Shown here: one piece after another, positions 52,643 to 63,150 of the stretch | Numbering within the stretch: position 1 is the stretch's first letter | How the letters are laid out: every line of letters begins with the position of its first letter | From: Hydrogenophaga sp. A37 | GTDB lineage: Bacteria > Pseudomonadota > Gammaproteobacteria > Burkholderiales > Burkholderiaceae_C | Length of the DNA: 64,000 bases | Direction of reading: 5' to 3' | Assembly: GCF_002001205.1 (NCBI RefSeq) | Contig: NZ_MUNZ01000073.1 | Coordinates: 22,906-86,905, forward strand | Notes under the pieces: model-generated | Databases searched by the model: none | What the model was told of the DNA's origin: nothing | The model's input: the letters and a program-made list of their open reading frames with translations, nothing else | Program-made: the position numbers and the translations under genes

Positions 52643-53094
52643 GCGGGGGTCCTCCGTTTCCAAAGGGCTTTCTGAATGCCGCCAGATTCCGGCGACGGGG
52701 CTTCGTTCCAGTTGAAGGTTTCAACGCCTGCGGGTGAACAGATGCGAACGGCGCGCTTGTCCACGGTGAGAAACAGGTGGGCAATGGGCACGGGCGCTTT
52801 GTCGAACATGAGGAAGATGCGGGGGCTCTTTTCGTCCCAGTGCGCCAGCTCGTCCAGAAAGGCCTCGACCCGGGTGCGTTCGTCGAAGTGCAGATGGGCG
52901 GCCGCGAGCTTGAGCTGCACGCTGGAGGTGCCGGGCCGCACGATGGCCCAGCCGGACGACAAGCGGCTTTCGCTGCCTTTGGCGAGCCGGTGGTTGCTGC
53001 TCAGGGCTCGCGCGGTGGCGTCGTGGGGCGATTCGTGGCCGATGGCGACGAGGTGGCGACCGAAGTGTTCGTTGAAGAATTCGAAGGTGTTCAT
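52639..53094 (-). CDS. Unassigned 151-residue protein in the cas operon (Csf1-position)
   Basis: 151 residues from ATG 53094, overlapping csf3 (ATGA) and cas6, so it is translated with them. Type IV-A loci normally have csf1 (Cas8-like, with zinc-finger cysteines); this protein has one Cys and no finger, and I cannot match it to Csf1 by eye. Visible segments are LSSGWAIVRPGTSSVQLKLA and IAHLFLTVDKRAVRICSPAG. It may be a reduced large-subunit analogue, a small subunit, or a new component. Confidence 0.6.
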   Translation of the reverse strand: MNTFEFFNEHFGRHLVAIGHESPHDATARALSSNHRLAKGSESRLSSGWAIVRPGTSSVQLKLAAAHLHFDERTRVEAFLDELAHWDEKSPRIFLMFDKAPVPIAHLFLTVDKRAVRICSPAGVETFNWNEAPSPESGGIQKALWKRRTPA

Positions 53095-53738
53095 GCCACC
53101 CCCTGTGGCACGAAGCACACGGCCCGGTTGGTGGGATGCCAGTAGGCCGGCCGCCAGGCGGCGTCGGCTTTGAGAGCGGTGCCGTTGCCTGCGAACAGGT
53201 CGATGGGCACAGGGCGCAGCGGGTCGCCGAAAGGGCCGACCACGCCGTCCAGTTCGTCGGGCTCGATGCGCATGCCGGTGACTTGACCGAACCCGCTGGC
53301 TCGGCGTTTGCCAATGAAGCTCACGCCGCTGAGCAGCCGTTCGACCTGGGCGCTATCGCCTTGGGCGTACCAGGTCACCTCGGGCGTGGCGATGGCGCGG
53401 TAGCTGTTCATCACCGCGCCAAACTCGCGGCGCCGGGTGAGGCCGAGTTTGGTGTGCGGTTGGCCTTGCTTGTTCTGCGCCACCAGATCGATGTCCAGAT
53501 CGTGCGAGGCGCGCAGGTTGGCAACGAAACTCACCCGCTGCGTGTCCCATGGCTCGAAGATGGCCGCGCTGCCGTGCCACAGGCCCTGGGTGTTTTTCAG
53601 GGGTATCTGGCTGTGGGCCTGCTCCAGATCGTCGGTCGCCTCGTAGATCAGCGCCGCGAGCAAGGCGTCGAGCGTCATGTAGCCGCCATTGACGACCAGC
53701 GGGCTGCCCAAAGACAGGGTCAGTCGAAATCGATCCAT
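53091..53738 (-). CDS. csf3: Type IV CRISPR Cas5-like protein Csf3
   Basis: 215 residues. RLTLSLGSPLVVNGGYMTLD and ALLAALIYEA match the Csf3 start, and the glycine-rich RAMP loop is GKRRASGFGQV (143-153). Cas5-like proteins cap the crRNA 5' handle. A strong GGGAGGA lies ahead of the ATG, and it is the first cas gene; the operon promoter is expected between 53739 and 53971, a gap with no other gene. Confidence 0.82.
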   Translation of the reverse strand: MDRFRLTLSLGSPLVVNGGYMTLDALLAALIYEATDDLEQAHSQIPLKNTQGLWHGSAAIFEPWDTQRVSFVANLRASHDLDIDLVAQNKQGQPHTKLGLTRRREFGAVMNSYRAIATPEVTWYAQGDSAQVERLLSGVSFIGKRRASGFGQVTGMRIEPDELDGVVGPFGDPLRPVPIDLFAGNGTALKADAAWRPAYWHPTNRAVCFVPQGVA

Positions 53739-53971
53739 CTGCTATGTCCTCCCTCTGTATGGCCTGACTGGCCCGTGCCATCCTAACCAATCGGGTGTCC
53801 GGCGCTGGTTGGGGTATTGCCGTCTCGGCCGCTTCCAGCACTTGAGATCAACGCGCTGGTAATCGTGGCCATGTGGCGTTTGTTTGTGAAATCTGCATCC
53901 GTGTGCAACCACAGGGCCGTTGATGGCCCGTTTCGTTTCATCGGTGGTCGGCGGGCGCTTATGCTGGGCCG

Positions 53972-54688
53972 ATGTATGCGCCAGATTCATTGCCCCAGAC
54001 CATCCAATTGCAGGAGTTCGTGACCGGACGCGATCCGTCCGCCACGCCCGTGGCCAGCCTCATCGTGTTGCACGGGCTGGGCACCGAGGGGAGTGACTTC
54101 GTGCCCCTGCTGCGCCACATGGACCTGTCGGCCGTGGGTCCGGTGCGCTGCGTGTTCCCCGATGCGCCCACGCGAACCATGAGCTTCAACGGCACCGACA
54201 TGCACGCCTGGTACGACGCCGCGCCACCCGCGGCGTCGCGCCATGCGTCCCAGCCGGCGGACGAGGCGGGCCTGCGTGCCTCCCAGCGCTTGGTTCAGAC
54301 CCTGATCGAGCGGGAACAGGCGCAGGGCATGCCGTCCGAGCGCATCGTGCTCATGGGCTTTTCGCAGGGCGCCGTGCTCGCCTTGCAGACCGGCCTGCGT
54401 GCGCACCAGCGCCTGGCCGCGATCGTGGCGCTCTCGGGCTACCTGCCCCTGGGCGCTCGCACCCTGCAGATGGAGTCGAACATCGCCAACCAGCGCCTGC
54501 CCATCTTCCTGGCGCATGGTCAGCAGGACGAGGTGGTCGCCATCGACCGCGCCCGTGCCGCACGCACCGTGCTGCAGGTCATGGGCCACCTCGTGGACTG
54601 GCACCTCTACGACATGGGCCACGAGGTGAGCGACGCCGAGCTGGCCGACATCAGCGCCTGGCTCACGGGCGTGCTGAGCGTGGTCTGA
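53972..54688 (+). CDS. Carboxylesterase/phospholipase-family alpha/beta hydrolase (paralogue 2)
   Basis: 238 residues. Same architecture as the gene at 48238: VLHGLGTEGSDFVPLLR, elbow GFSQGAVLAL, HGQQDEVVA and the terminal His in DMGHEV. Divergent from csf3 across 233 bp. It and its paralogue read in the same direction on either side of the cas locus. Confidence 0.87.
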   Translation: MYAPDSLPQTIQLQEFVTGRDPSATPVASLIVLHGLGTEGSDFVPLLRHMDLSAVGPVRCVFPDAPTRTMSFNGTDMHAWYDAAPPAASRHASQPADEAGLRASQRLVQTLIEREQAQGMPSERIVLMGFSQGAVLALQTGLRAHQRLAAIVALSGYLPLGARTLQMESNIANQRLPIFLAHGQQDEVVAIDRARAARTVLQVMGHLVDWHLYDMGHEVSDAELADISAWLTGVLSVV

Positions 54689-54739
54689 AATCGTTTTCAG
54701 GGCGCCGGAGCGTCACATCGAAGCGAGCAGGGGAGGCAG

Positions 54740-54818
54740 CCCAGGGCACCGCCGGGCCGGCTCCGCCGGACGGCCAGTGCCGCCCCCTCGGGGGGTAGCG
54801 CGAAGCGCTGCAGGGGGG
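54740..54818. repeat. GC-rich palindromic repeat (type A-like)
   Basis: Contains GGGCCGGCTCCGCCGGACGG, CCCCCTCGGGGGG and GGTAGCGCGAAGCGCTGCAG. It fills the gap between the convergent esterase and MFS genes and touches the MFS stop. Confidence 0.65.
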
Positions 54819-56399
54819 TCACCTCTCTGCGATGTAGTGCGACATGTGCGCGCTTTCGCCCGGTGCCAGAAACTCGCGCACCTCGGCCTCGAGCGCGTGG
54901 TCGGCCACGGTGGCGCGGGCGCGCTGGTGCAGGTAGTCGGCCCATGAGGTGACGATGAAGCGCTCCACATAGCGCGAGGGCTCGCCCAGGTCTTTGTAGA
55001 TGCGCCAGAAGGTGGCGCCGTCGCGCCGTCGGGGCGCCTTCATGCGGCTGATGGTGTCGAGGAAGACTTTGTCGTCCCCCGCGCGGATGCGGTAGCCCAC
55101 TTCCACGGCCACCGGGCCGGCCTCGGGGCTGGGTTCGTCGTTCACAAACAGCTCGTCCCACGGGGTGCCCTGGGTCACTTCGTGCGCCTCGCCCACGCGC
55201 AGCGGGAACGGGCGCGCCAGCAGCAGGCCCGCGGCCATGAGGGCACCGGCGGCCACCAGCGCCGTGGTGAGGCCGGCGATGTCGGACACCGCGCCCCAGA
55301 ACGCCGAGCCGATGGCGAACGCACCGAGCGAGGCCACGATGTGCAGCGCCACCGCGCGCGAGCGCACCCAGGGCGGGGCGCTGGCCTGGGTGGCTGTGTT
55401 GAAGGTGGACATGGCCGCCATCCAGGCCGCGCCGCCCACCGCCATGGCGGCGTACACCAGTGCCGGCACGCGCACCCAGGCCGCCAGCAGCATGACGGTG
55501 GCAAACGCCACGCAGGCCGCGGCAATGATGGCGTCGAGCCCGAAGCGGCTGCGCAGGCGCCCGATCACCAGGCCCGAGGCCACCGCGCCCGTGCCCATGC
55601 AGCCCATCAGCAGGCCGAAGCCCTGCGCGCCGGTGCCGAGTTGGCGCTGCGCGATCACCGGCAGCAGCGCCCACAGCGCCGAGCCGGCCGAGCTGTACGC
55701 CATCACGCGCACCAGCTGCGCGAGGATGATGCGCGAGTGCCAGGCGAAGCGCAGGCCGCTCAGCGTGCCGCCCCAGAGGCGTTCGGCCGGCAGGCGCGAA
55801 GGCGGGTGCGCCTTCGGCGGCCAGCGGCGGATCGACTCCCACATCACCCCCGTGGTGAACACCGTGACCACGAACACCCAGCCCGCGCCCAGCGCGGCAA
55901 ACAGCAGGCCGGCCAGCGTGGGGCCGATGGCGCGCGCCGCGTTGTAGGCGATGCCGATGGCGGTGATTGCCTGCGGCCACTCGTCGCGCGGCACCGGGTC
56001 GACCACCGACGAGTTCCACGCCGGCGTCAACACGGCGGTGCAGCAGCCGCACACGAACACCAGGAACAGCACCGTGGCCGGCCCGCCCCAGCCGCCCAGC
56101 ACCAGCAGCGCCAGCAGCACGCAGGCGGCCACCTGCGCGATCAGCGCACCCGAGATCAGGCGGCGGCGGTCGGTGGTGTCGGCCAGCACCCCGGCGGGCA
56201 GCGCCAGCAGGAACATGGGCAGGAAGACCGCGGTCTGCACCAGCGCGGCGAGAAAGGACGAACCGGTGAGCTCGATCATCAGCCAGGCCGCCGCCATGGT
56301 CTGCATGCCCGCGCCGATGAAAAAGACGGCGCCACAAAGCCACAGCCCGCGGAAAGCGGGCTGTCGCAGGGGGCTCCAGATGGAGGGGGAAGGGGTCAT
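54819..56399 (-). CDS. MFS transporter (EntS-like, with extra C-terminal domain)
   Basis: 526 residues from ATG 56399. Twelve hydrophobic segments fill residues 1-400 (WLCGAVFFIGAGMQTMAAAW; PAGVLADTTDRRR cytoplasmic loop). A ~115-residue soluble C-terminal domain follows (VEVGYRIRAGDDKVFLDTIS, FIVTSWADYLHQRARATVAD), which resembles the antibiotic-biosynthesis-monooxygenase-like tail of the MFS_3/DUF894 family. Such proteins export siderophores or drugs; the substrate is not known. Confidence 0.85.
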   Translation of the reverse strand: MTPSPSIWSPLRQPAFRGLWLCGAVFFIGAGMQTMAAAWLMIELTGSSFLAALVQTAVFLPMFLLALPAGVLADTTDRRRLISGALIAQVAACVLLALLVLGGWGGPATVLFLVFVCGCCTAVLTPAWNSSVVDPVPRDEWPQAITAIGIAYNAARAIGPTLAGLLFAALGAGWVFVVTVFTTGVMWESIRRWPPKAHPPSRLPAERLWGGTLSGLRFAWHSRIILAQLVRVMAYSSAGSALWALLPVIAQRQLGTGAQGFGLLMGCMGTGAVASGLVIGRLRSRFGLDAIIAAACVAFATVMLLAAWVRVPALVYAAMAVGGAAWMAAMSTFNTATQASAPPWVRSRAVALHIVASLGAFAIGSAFWGAVSDIAGLTTALVAAGALMAAGLLLARPFPLRVGEAHEVTQGTPWDELFVNDEPSPEAGPVAVEVGYRIRAGDDKVFLDTISRMKAPRRRDGATFWRIYKDLGEPSRYVERFIVTSWADYLHQRARATVADHALEAEVREFLAPGESAHMSHYIAER

Positions 56400-56451
56400 C
56401 GGGCCATTGTCCCGCAGGGGCTCAGGCTTTGCGCGCCGCCTCGGCCAAAGC

Positions 56452-56619
56452 CCGGTGTCCTGTCCCGCCAATAGCTTGCATATGAAACCGCGTCTTCACA
56501 CCCATGGCGGCGTTGCAAATCCTCGCGATAGCACAAGCTATCGCTGCGGTTTGCGCCTTGCCCTGGGCGCGAATCCATCGGTTTCATTTCATACAACTAT
56601 TGGCGGGACAGGACACCGG
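56452..56619. repeat. 168-bp inverted-repeat element with perfect 23-bp ends
   Basis: CCGGTGTCCTGTCCCGCCAA and TTGGCGGGACAGGACACCGG are the outer parts of the 23-bp arms (56452-56474, 56597-56619). A second perfect hairpin GCGATAGC-ACAA-GCTATCGC sits in the centre (56524-56543). No coding potential inside. The right arm contains the amidohydrolase stop codon. Confidence 0.85.
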
Positions 56620-58039
56620 CCAGCCGGTTGTGCCGCTCCACCAGCGGCCCCAGGTCCACGCTGGTGAGCTGGCCCTCGCGCACCACCACCCGGCCGTTGA
56701 CCACGGTGTAGGCCGCGGGCGGACTGGCGCAGAGCAACAGGCTGGCCACCGGGTCGTGCACCGCGCCGCCGGCAAAGCCCAGCGTGCGCAGGTCGAACAG
56801 CGCGAGGTCGGCGCACATGCCCACGGCCAGGTGCCCGATGTCCTGGCGCCCCAGCACCTGGGCGCCGCCGCGCGTGGCGATGTGCAGGGTGTCGCGTGCC
56901 GTCATCTCGGCCGGGCCGAGGTCGCAGCCGAAGAAGGTTTTTCCATTCCGGGTTTCCGGTGGCATCAACGCGCGGCCCACGCGCGCCAGCAGCATCGCCT
57001 GGCGCGCTTCGTTCACCATGTGCGCCGCGTCGTTGCTCGCGCTGCCGTCCACGCCCAGGCCCACCGGCACGCCCGCGTTCAGCATGCGGCGGATGGGGGC
57101 GATGCCGCTGGCCAGGCGCATGTTGCTGCAGGGGCAGTGCGCCACGCCGGTGCGGCTGGCGGCAAAGAGCGAAATGCCTTCGTCGTCGAGCTTCACGCAG
57201 TGCGCGTGCCACACGTCCTCGCCCAGCCAGCCCAGCTCCTGCGCGTACTGCGCGGGCGTCTTGTTGAACTTCTCGCGGCTGTAGGCGATGTCGTGGTCGT
57301 TTTCGGCCAGGTGGGTGTGCAGGCGCACGCCCTGGCCCTGGAAGCTGCGGGCGAGCAGGGCGCTCTGGCGCATCAGATCGGGGCTGACCGAAAACGGGGA
57401 ACAAGGCGCCAGCGCCACCTGCACCATGGCGCCGTGCGCCGCGCTGTGCCAGGTTTCGATCAGGCGCTGGCTGTCCTTCAGGATCGCGTCTTCTTTTTCC
57501 ACCACGCGGTCGGGCGGCAAACCACCTTGCGATTGCCCCACGCTCATGCTGCCGCGCGTGGCCACGAATCGCATGCCGATCTGCTGCGCGGCTTCGATGC
57601 TGTCTTCCAGCCGCACGCCGTTGGGGTAGATATACAGGTGGTCGCTGCTGGTGGTGCAGCCGCTCAGCAGCAGTTCGGCCATCGCCACCTGGGTCGAGAC
57701 CTGCACCATCTCGGGCGTGAGCCCGGCCCAGATCGGGTAGAGCCCGCGCAGCCAGCTGAACAGCTCGGCGTCCTGCACGCCCGGGATGGCCCGCGTGAGC
57801 GACTGGTACATGTGGTGGTGGGTGTTCACCAGCCCGGGCGTGACGAGGTGGCCGCGCGCGTCGATGGTGTCATCAGCCGCTTCGCGCAGCACCGGCGGCA
57901 GCTCTGCGGCGGGGCCGATCCACTCGATCACGTGGTCGCGAACGAAGAGGCTCGCGTCCTTCAACTCCCGTCCTTTGGAGGGCTCGGCGTGGTCGAAGGT
58001 GGCGATGCAGCCGGCGTGTTGGATCAGCAGGTTGGGCAT
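56597..58039 (-). CDS. 8-oxoguanine deaminase-like amidohydrolase
   Basis: 480 residues. Metal-site motif TPGLVNTHHHMYQSLTRAIP, then HTHLAEND, HCVKLDDEG and the VGLGVDGSASND Asp. The HHHMYQSLTRA form places it with 8-oxoguanine/guanine deaminases rather than with atrazine hydrolases. It would deaminate an oxidised or normal purine, consistent with the purine genes elsewhere in the window. The last residues (GVLSRQ and stop) are encoded by an inverted-repeat element. Start 58039 is chosen; an upstream ATG at 58075 is possible. Confidence 0.85.
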   Translation of the reverse strand: MPNLLIQHAGCIATFDHAEPSKGRELKDASLFVRDHVIEWIGPAAELPPVLREAADDTIDARGHLVTPGLVNTHHHMYQSLTRAIPGVQDAELFSWLRGLYPIWAGLTPEMVQVSTQVAMAELLLSGCTTSSDHLYIYPNGVRLEDSIEAAQQIGMRFVATRGSMSVGQSQGGLPPDRVVEKEDAILKDSQRLIETWHSAAHGAMVQVALAPCSPFSVSPDLMRQSALLARSFQGQGVRLHTHLAENDHDIAYSREKFNKTPAQYAQELGWLGEDVWHAHCVKLDDEGISLFAASRTGVAHCPCSNMRLASGIAPIRRMLNAGVPVGLGVDGSASNDAAHMVNEARQAMLLARVGRALMPPETRNGKTFFGCDLGPAEMTARDTLHIATRGGAQVLGRQDIGHLAVGMCADLALFDLRTLGFAGGAVHDPVASLLLCASPPAAYTVVNGRVVVREGQLTSVDLGPLVERHNRLAGVLSRQ

Positions 58040-58155
58040 GGTCTGCGGTGTGAAGGGCTGCGCGACAATGCGCCGCATGCGGGCATTTTGTGCCAAGCCC
58101 ACCCCACGCGCCGCCGGCCCGCTCGGTCGAACACACAGCAAGACAGGAGACGCGC

Positions 58156-59469
<1,314 letters not shown>

Positions 59470-59524
59470 AGGGCGAACGTTTATGCATGGTTGAATTCTT
59501 GTTTGTGCGCGTTATGATCCGCGT

Positions 59525-60301
59525 ATGTACACGAATCCACCGCTCGAGCGCCGCGAGTTGATCGCCGCGCGCCTGGCCCAGGGCCAGACCGTGGTGGCCA
59601 CTGCGCTGGCCGCCGAATTCCAGGTGTCGGACGACGCCATCCGGCGCGATCTTCGCGCGCTGGCCGCCCAAGGGCGCGGCCGCCGCGTCTACGGCGGCGC
59701 GTTGCCACCCCTGCCCGGCGCGACCCCGATGGCGGTGCGCATGGACCAAGGCCGCGAGCGCAAGGCCGCGCTGGCGCGGGTGGCGGTCGAGACCATCGAA
59801 CCCGGCGAATTTCTGTTCCTCGACAGCAGCAGCACCAACCTGGCGCTGGCCGAGTGCCTGCCCGAAGACCACGCGCTCACCGTGGCCACCAACTCGGTGG
59901 ACATTGCCGCCGCATTGCTGCGCCGCCAAGACGTGCAGCTCATCATGGTCGGCGGCTCGGTCGACCCGCTGGTGGGTGGCTGCATCGACGCCGCCGCTGT
60001 GCTGGCCGTCGGCCAGATGAACATCCAGCGCTGCTTCCTCGGCACCTGCGGGATCACGGTCGATGCCGGTGTCTGCACCGTCGACGCCGCCGACGCCGCT
60101 TTCAAGCGCGCCTTGCGCGCGGTCAGCCGCCATTGCGTGGCCATGGCCACCAACGACAAGTTGGGTCTGCAGCTGCCACACCGCGTCACACCCGTCCGCG
60201 AGATCGATCACCTCGTGGTCGAACACGACGCCGACTTCCAGACCCTCAAGGCGCTGGCGAAGCAGGGCACGCAGGTGCTCAAGGCCGCCCGCCCGCACTG
60301 A
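59525..60301 (+). CDS. DeoR-family transcriptional regulator
   Basis: 258 residues. Helix-turn-helix ATALAAEFQVSDDAIRRDLR with the RRVYGGALPP wing, then a sugar-phosphate-isomerase-like effector domain (FLFLDSSSTNLALAECL, VMVGGSVDPLVGG-type segment). It is 55 bp after the glycerate kinase gene and may control it. Ligand would be a phosphorylated intermediate (family knowledge). Confidence 0.87.
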   Translation: MYTNPPLERRELIAARLAQGQTVVATALAAEFQVSDDAIRRDLRALAAQGRGRRVYGGALPPLPGATPMAVRMDQGRERKAALARVAVETIEPGEFLFLDSSSTNLALAECLPEDHALTVATNSVDIAAALLRRQDVQLIMVGGSVDPLVGGCIDAAAVLAVGQMNIQRCFLGTCGITVDAGVCTVDAADAAFKRALRAVSRHCVAMATNDKLGLQLPHRVTPVREIDHLVVEHDADFQTLKALAKQGTQVLKAARPH

Positions 60302-60546
60302 CAAAAGCGTCTCAAGAGCGTCTCGCCAGGGCGAGGCTGACCGTCCGAACTGAACGGCCGTTGCACCGTTGTTTCTGCCTTTGCGCAGGCGGGCGTTCCA
60401 CACAATGCATGGACGGACCTGGGGCCCCTGGCAGCGCCTGTCTCAAGTCTGGTGGGCATCCACCGATATGCGAAAGACATTCGCTGTGCGGATGCCGGTT
60501 CCTTCTTCGGTCCCTTCTTTCCAACCGCCCCCTCATTGGAGCAGCC

Positions 60547-61038
60547 ATGCAACACACGAAATCCTTTTTGATGATCGCCGCCCTGGTGATCGGTGTCACC
60601 CAGGCCCATGCCGCCGATCCCAAGGCCACCATCGCCGACCTCGACGCCCGCCTGGCCAAGATCGGTGCACCGCGCGTGGAGGGCGTGGACAAGGTGGCCG
60701 ACAAGGAAGTGCCCGCCATCTACTTTGGCCAACGCAAGATCAACAACAACTTCGATGTGGTCGATGGCATCCGCAAGGACCACCAGGCCACCGCCACGGT
60801 CTTCGTGAAAGCCGGCGACGAGTTCGTGCGCGTGAGCACCAATGTGCTGACCCCCGAAGGCAAGCGCGGCATCGGCACCCAGCTGGCCCGCAACGCCGCC
60901 TACGACGCCGTGACCAAAGGCCAGCAGTACTGCGGCCCCATTGACGTGCTCGGCACGGCTTTCGACGCCTGCTACAACCCGATCAAGGACGGCGCTGGAA
61001 AGACCATCGGGGTGAGCTACATCGGACACAAGAAGTAA
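60547..61038 (+). CDS. Secreted single Cache-domain protein
   Basis: 163 residues. Signal peptide [23 protein letters not shown]. The rest matches the C-terminal half of double-Cache sensory domains: [40 protein letters not shown], then a short GPIDVLG loop and [20 protein letters not shown]. It has no membrane anchor, so it should be periplasmic and may bind a small ligand such as an organic acid. The chemoreceptor gene starts 32 bp later. Confidence 0.75.
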   Translation: MQHTKSFLMIAALVIGVTQAHAADPKATIADLDARLAKIGAPRVEGVDKVADKEVPAIYFGQRKINNNFDVVDGIRKDHQATATVFVKAGDEFVRVSTNVLTPEGKRGIGTQLARNAAYDAVTKGQQYCGPIDVLGTAFDACYNPIKDGAGKTIGVSYIGHKK

Positions 61039-61070
61039 GACACCCGCGTTTCATTGAGAGGGAGGGCGCC

Positions 61071-62651
61071 ATGACATTCACCATCCGACCCAGTCGGTGG
61101 CTGGACCGCTTGCCGGTCGGCCGTCAGCTGTTTCTCGCATTCACTGCCATCTTGGTGTTGACCGCCGCCCTGGGCGCCACGGCGCTGGTGGGCTTGCGCA
61201 GCGTGGACGGCGAGGCCGTGCTGCTGTCCGCCAAATGGCTCAAAGGCGTGGGCAATCTCTCGGACGCCCGGACCCAGGTGCTGGAGTCGCGCACTTTCGA
61301 GGTCAAACACAGCCGCACCGACGACACCAGCTACCACGCCGAGTACGAAGACAAGATGGCCGAGGCGGCCAAGCGCATCGGCACTTTGCTGGACAGCTAC
61401 AAGTCGCGGGTGGACAGCCCGCAAGAAACCGAGCTGTTCGGCGTGCTGGACAAAGCCTGGGCCGAGTACCGCAAGAACCAGGAGCGCGTGATCAAGCTCG
61501 GGCGCGACAAACAGCATCAGGACGCCGCTGACATCGCCGACGGGGCGTCCAGCATGGCGTTTGACGAAGCCGTGGGCGCGCTCGACAAGCTCATCGAATT
61601 CAACTACCAGGGCGGCGACACCGCGGCGGCCTTTGTGGGGCAGGTCTACAACCAGGCGCGGTTGGCGGTGGTGGTGCTGCTGGGGCTCGCGCTGGTGGTG
61701 GGCATCGGGCTCGGCACGCTGATCACGCGCCACCTGCTGCGTCAGCTCGGCGGCGAGCCGCGTGTGGCCGTGGCCGTGGCCCGGGCCGTGGCGCAGGGCG
61801 ATTTGAGCACGTCCATCGCGCTCAAGCGCGGCGACACCGACAGCTTGCTCACCTGGCTGGGCAACATGCAGCAGGGCCTGGCCCGCGCCGTGACCGACGT
61901 GCGCCGTGGTTCCGACCACGTGTCCCAGGCCAGCCAGGAAATTGCCTCAGGCAACCAGGACCTGTCTGCCCGCACCGAGCAGCAGGCCAGCGAGCTGCAG
62001 CAGACGGCCGCCACCATGGAGCAACTGGGCACCACCGTGCGCCACAACGCCGACAACGCCCGCCAGGCCAGCCAGCTCGCGCACAGCGCGTCCGCCGTGG
62101 CCGTGCAGGGCGGTGACGTGGTGGGCCGGGTGGTCGAGACCATGAAGGGCATCAACGAGAGCAGCCGCAAGATCAGCGACATCATCGGCGTGATCGACGC
62201 CATCGCTTTCCAGACCAACATCCTCGCGCTCAACGCGGCGGTGGAGGCGGCGCGGGCCGGCGAGCAGGGCCGTGGGTTCGCGGTGGTGGCGGCCGAGGTG
62301 CGCAACCTCGCCCAGCGCAGTGCCGGGGCCGCCAAGGAGATCAAGGCGCTCATCGGTGCCAGCGTGGACCGCGTCGAGCAGGGCTCGACCCTGGTCGACC
62401 AGGCCGGCGTCACCATGCAGGAGGTGGTGACCTCGATCCGCCGCGTGAGCGACATCGTGAGCGAGATCAGCGCCGCCAGTTCGCAGCAGAGCGCCGGCGT
62501 GGCGCAGGTGGGGCAGGCCATCACCCGGATGGACCAGGGCACCCAGCAGAACGCCGCGCTGGTGGAACAGAGCGCCGCCGCCGCCGACAGCCTGAAGCAG
62601 CAGGCCGAGCAGCTGGTGGCCGCGGTGGCCGTGTTCAAAACAGGTCATTGA
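61071..62651 (+). CDS. Methyl-accepting chemotaxis protein
   Basis: 526 residues. Two membrane helices (about 21-43 and 200-220) enclose a four-helix-bundle sensory domain, followed by HAMP and a signalling domain whose hairpin tip is [20 protein letters not shown] with [20 protein letters not shown]. It signals to CheA/CheW. The preceding gene encodes a free Cache domain that this receptor lacks, so the two may act together. Confidence 0.93.
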   Translation: MTFTIRPSRWLDRLPVGRQLFLAFTAILVLTAALGATALVGLRSVDGEAVLLSAKWLKGVGNLSDARTQVLESRTFEVKHSRTDDTSYHAEYEDKMAEAAKRIGTLLDSYKSRVDSPQETELFGVLDKAWAEYRKNQERVIKLGRDKQHQDAADIADGASSMAFDEAVGALDKLIEFNYQGGDTAAAFVGQVYNQARLAVVVLLGLALVVGIGLGTLITRHLLRQLGGEPRVAVAVARAVAQGDLSTSIALKRGDTDSLLTWLGNMQQGLARAVTDVRRGSDHVSQASQEIASGNQDLSARTEQQASELQQTAATMEQLGTTVRHNADNARQASQLAHSASAVAVQGGDVVGRVVETMKGINESSRKISDIIGVIDAIAFQTNILALNAAVEAARAGEQGRGFAVVAAEVRNLAQRSAGAAKEIKALIGASVDRVEQGSTLVDQAGVTMQEVVTSIRRVSDIVSEISAASSQQSAGVAQVGQAITRMDQGTQQNAALVEQSAAAADSLKQQAEQLVAAVAVFKTGH

Positions 62652-62654
62652 CGC

Positions 62655-63100
62655 GAAACCCCCCGCCGCGCTTCGCGCGACCCCCCTAAGGGGGGCTGAG
62701 GGCCGCGGCTCCAAGCCTGCCTGCGCAGGCTTGGACAGCCCGAAGAAGCCTCGACTCCGGCGAGGCTGCGGCCTGCAAGGCGCACTGGCCGTCCGGAAAA
62801 GCCGGCCCGGCGGTGCCCTGGGTGGCGCTGCTTCATGCATCTTGGGTGGCGCTTTGGCGCCGTGAACCACCGAACCGCCCGCCTCCTTCACTGGGGGCGG
62901 GCGGTTTCACTTCGTGTGTGCGGCATGGGCCGTGCAGAGGCGATTTGTTACAAATGGCCGCCCAGTAAAATCCGGCCTCGCCCCTGGGGCGGCTGTGCCG
63001 GTGTGAACCCACCCGGCCGGCCGCCTCCACCGCCCCGGTGAACGCACCGGGGCCGGTGCGAGGGGCGACCGACGTGCCCCTGGCGCGTCAACGCCGCCCT
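62655..63100. repeat. Repeat-rich intergenic region with hairpins
   Basis: 62655-62830 carries type A-like blocks (CCCCCCTAAGGGGGGCT, AAGCCTGCCTGCGCAGGCTT, GGCCGTCCGG). A possible promoter follows near 62946 (TTGTTA, 15 bp, TAAAAT). Then come two strong hairpins, CCCCGGTG-AACG-CACCGGGG and AGGGGC...GCCCCT. I see no gene here; the hairpins would lie in the leader of the DUF3348 transcript. Confidence 0.5.
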
Positions 63101-63150
63101 CCGGGCACCCGCCGTCCGCTGCCAGCCCCGCTGCGCGGCCGCCCCATCTG

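Noticed and set aside
53914..53929. GGGCC-GTTGAT-GGCCC hairpin between csf3 and esterase 2 as a terminator
   Set aside because: Five-bp stem without a real U-run, and no plus-strand gene ends there.
54819..56399. MFS exporter as an accessory of the CRISPR island
   Set aside because: It is beyond the second esterase, on its own, and separated by a repeat; no link to cas genes is visible.
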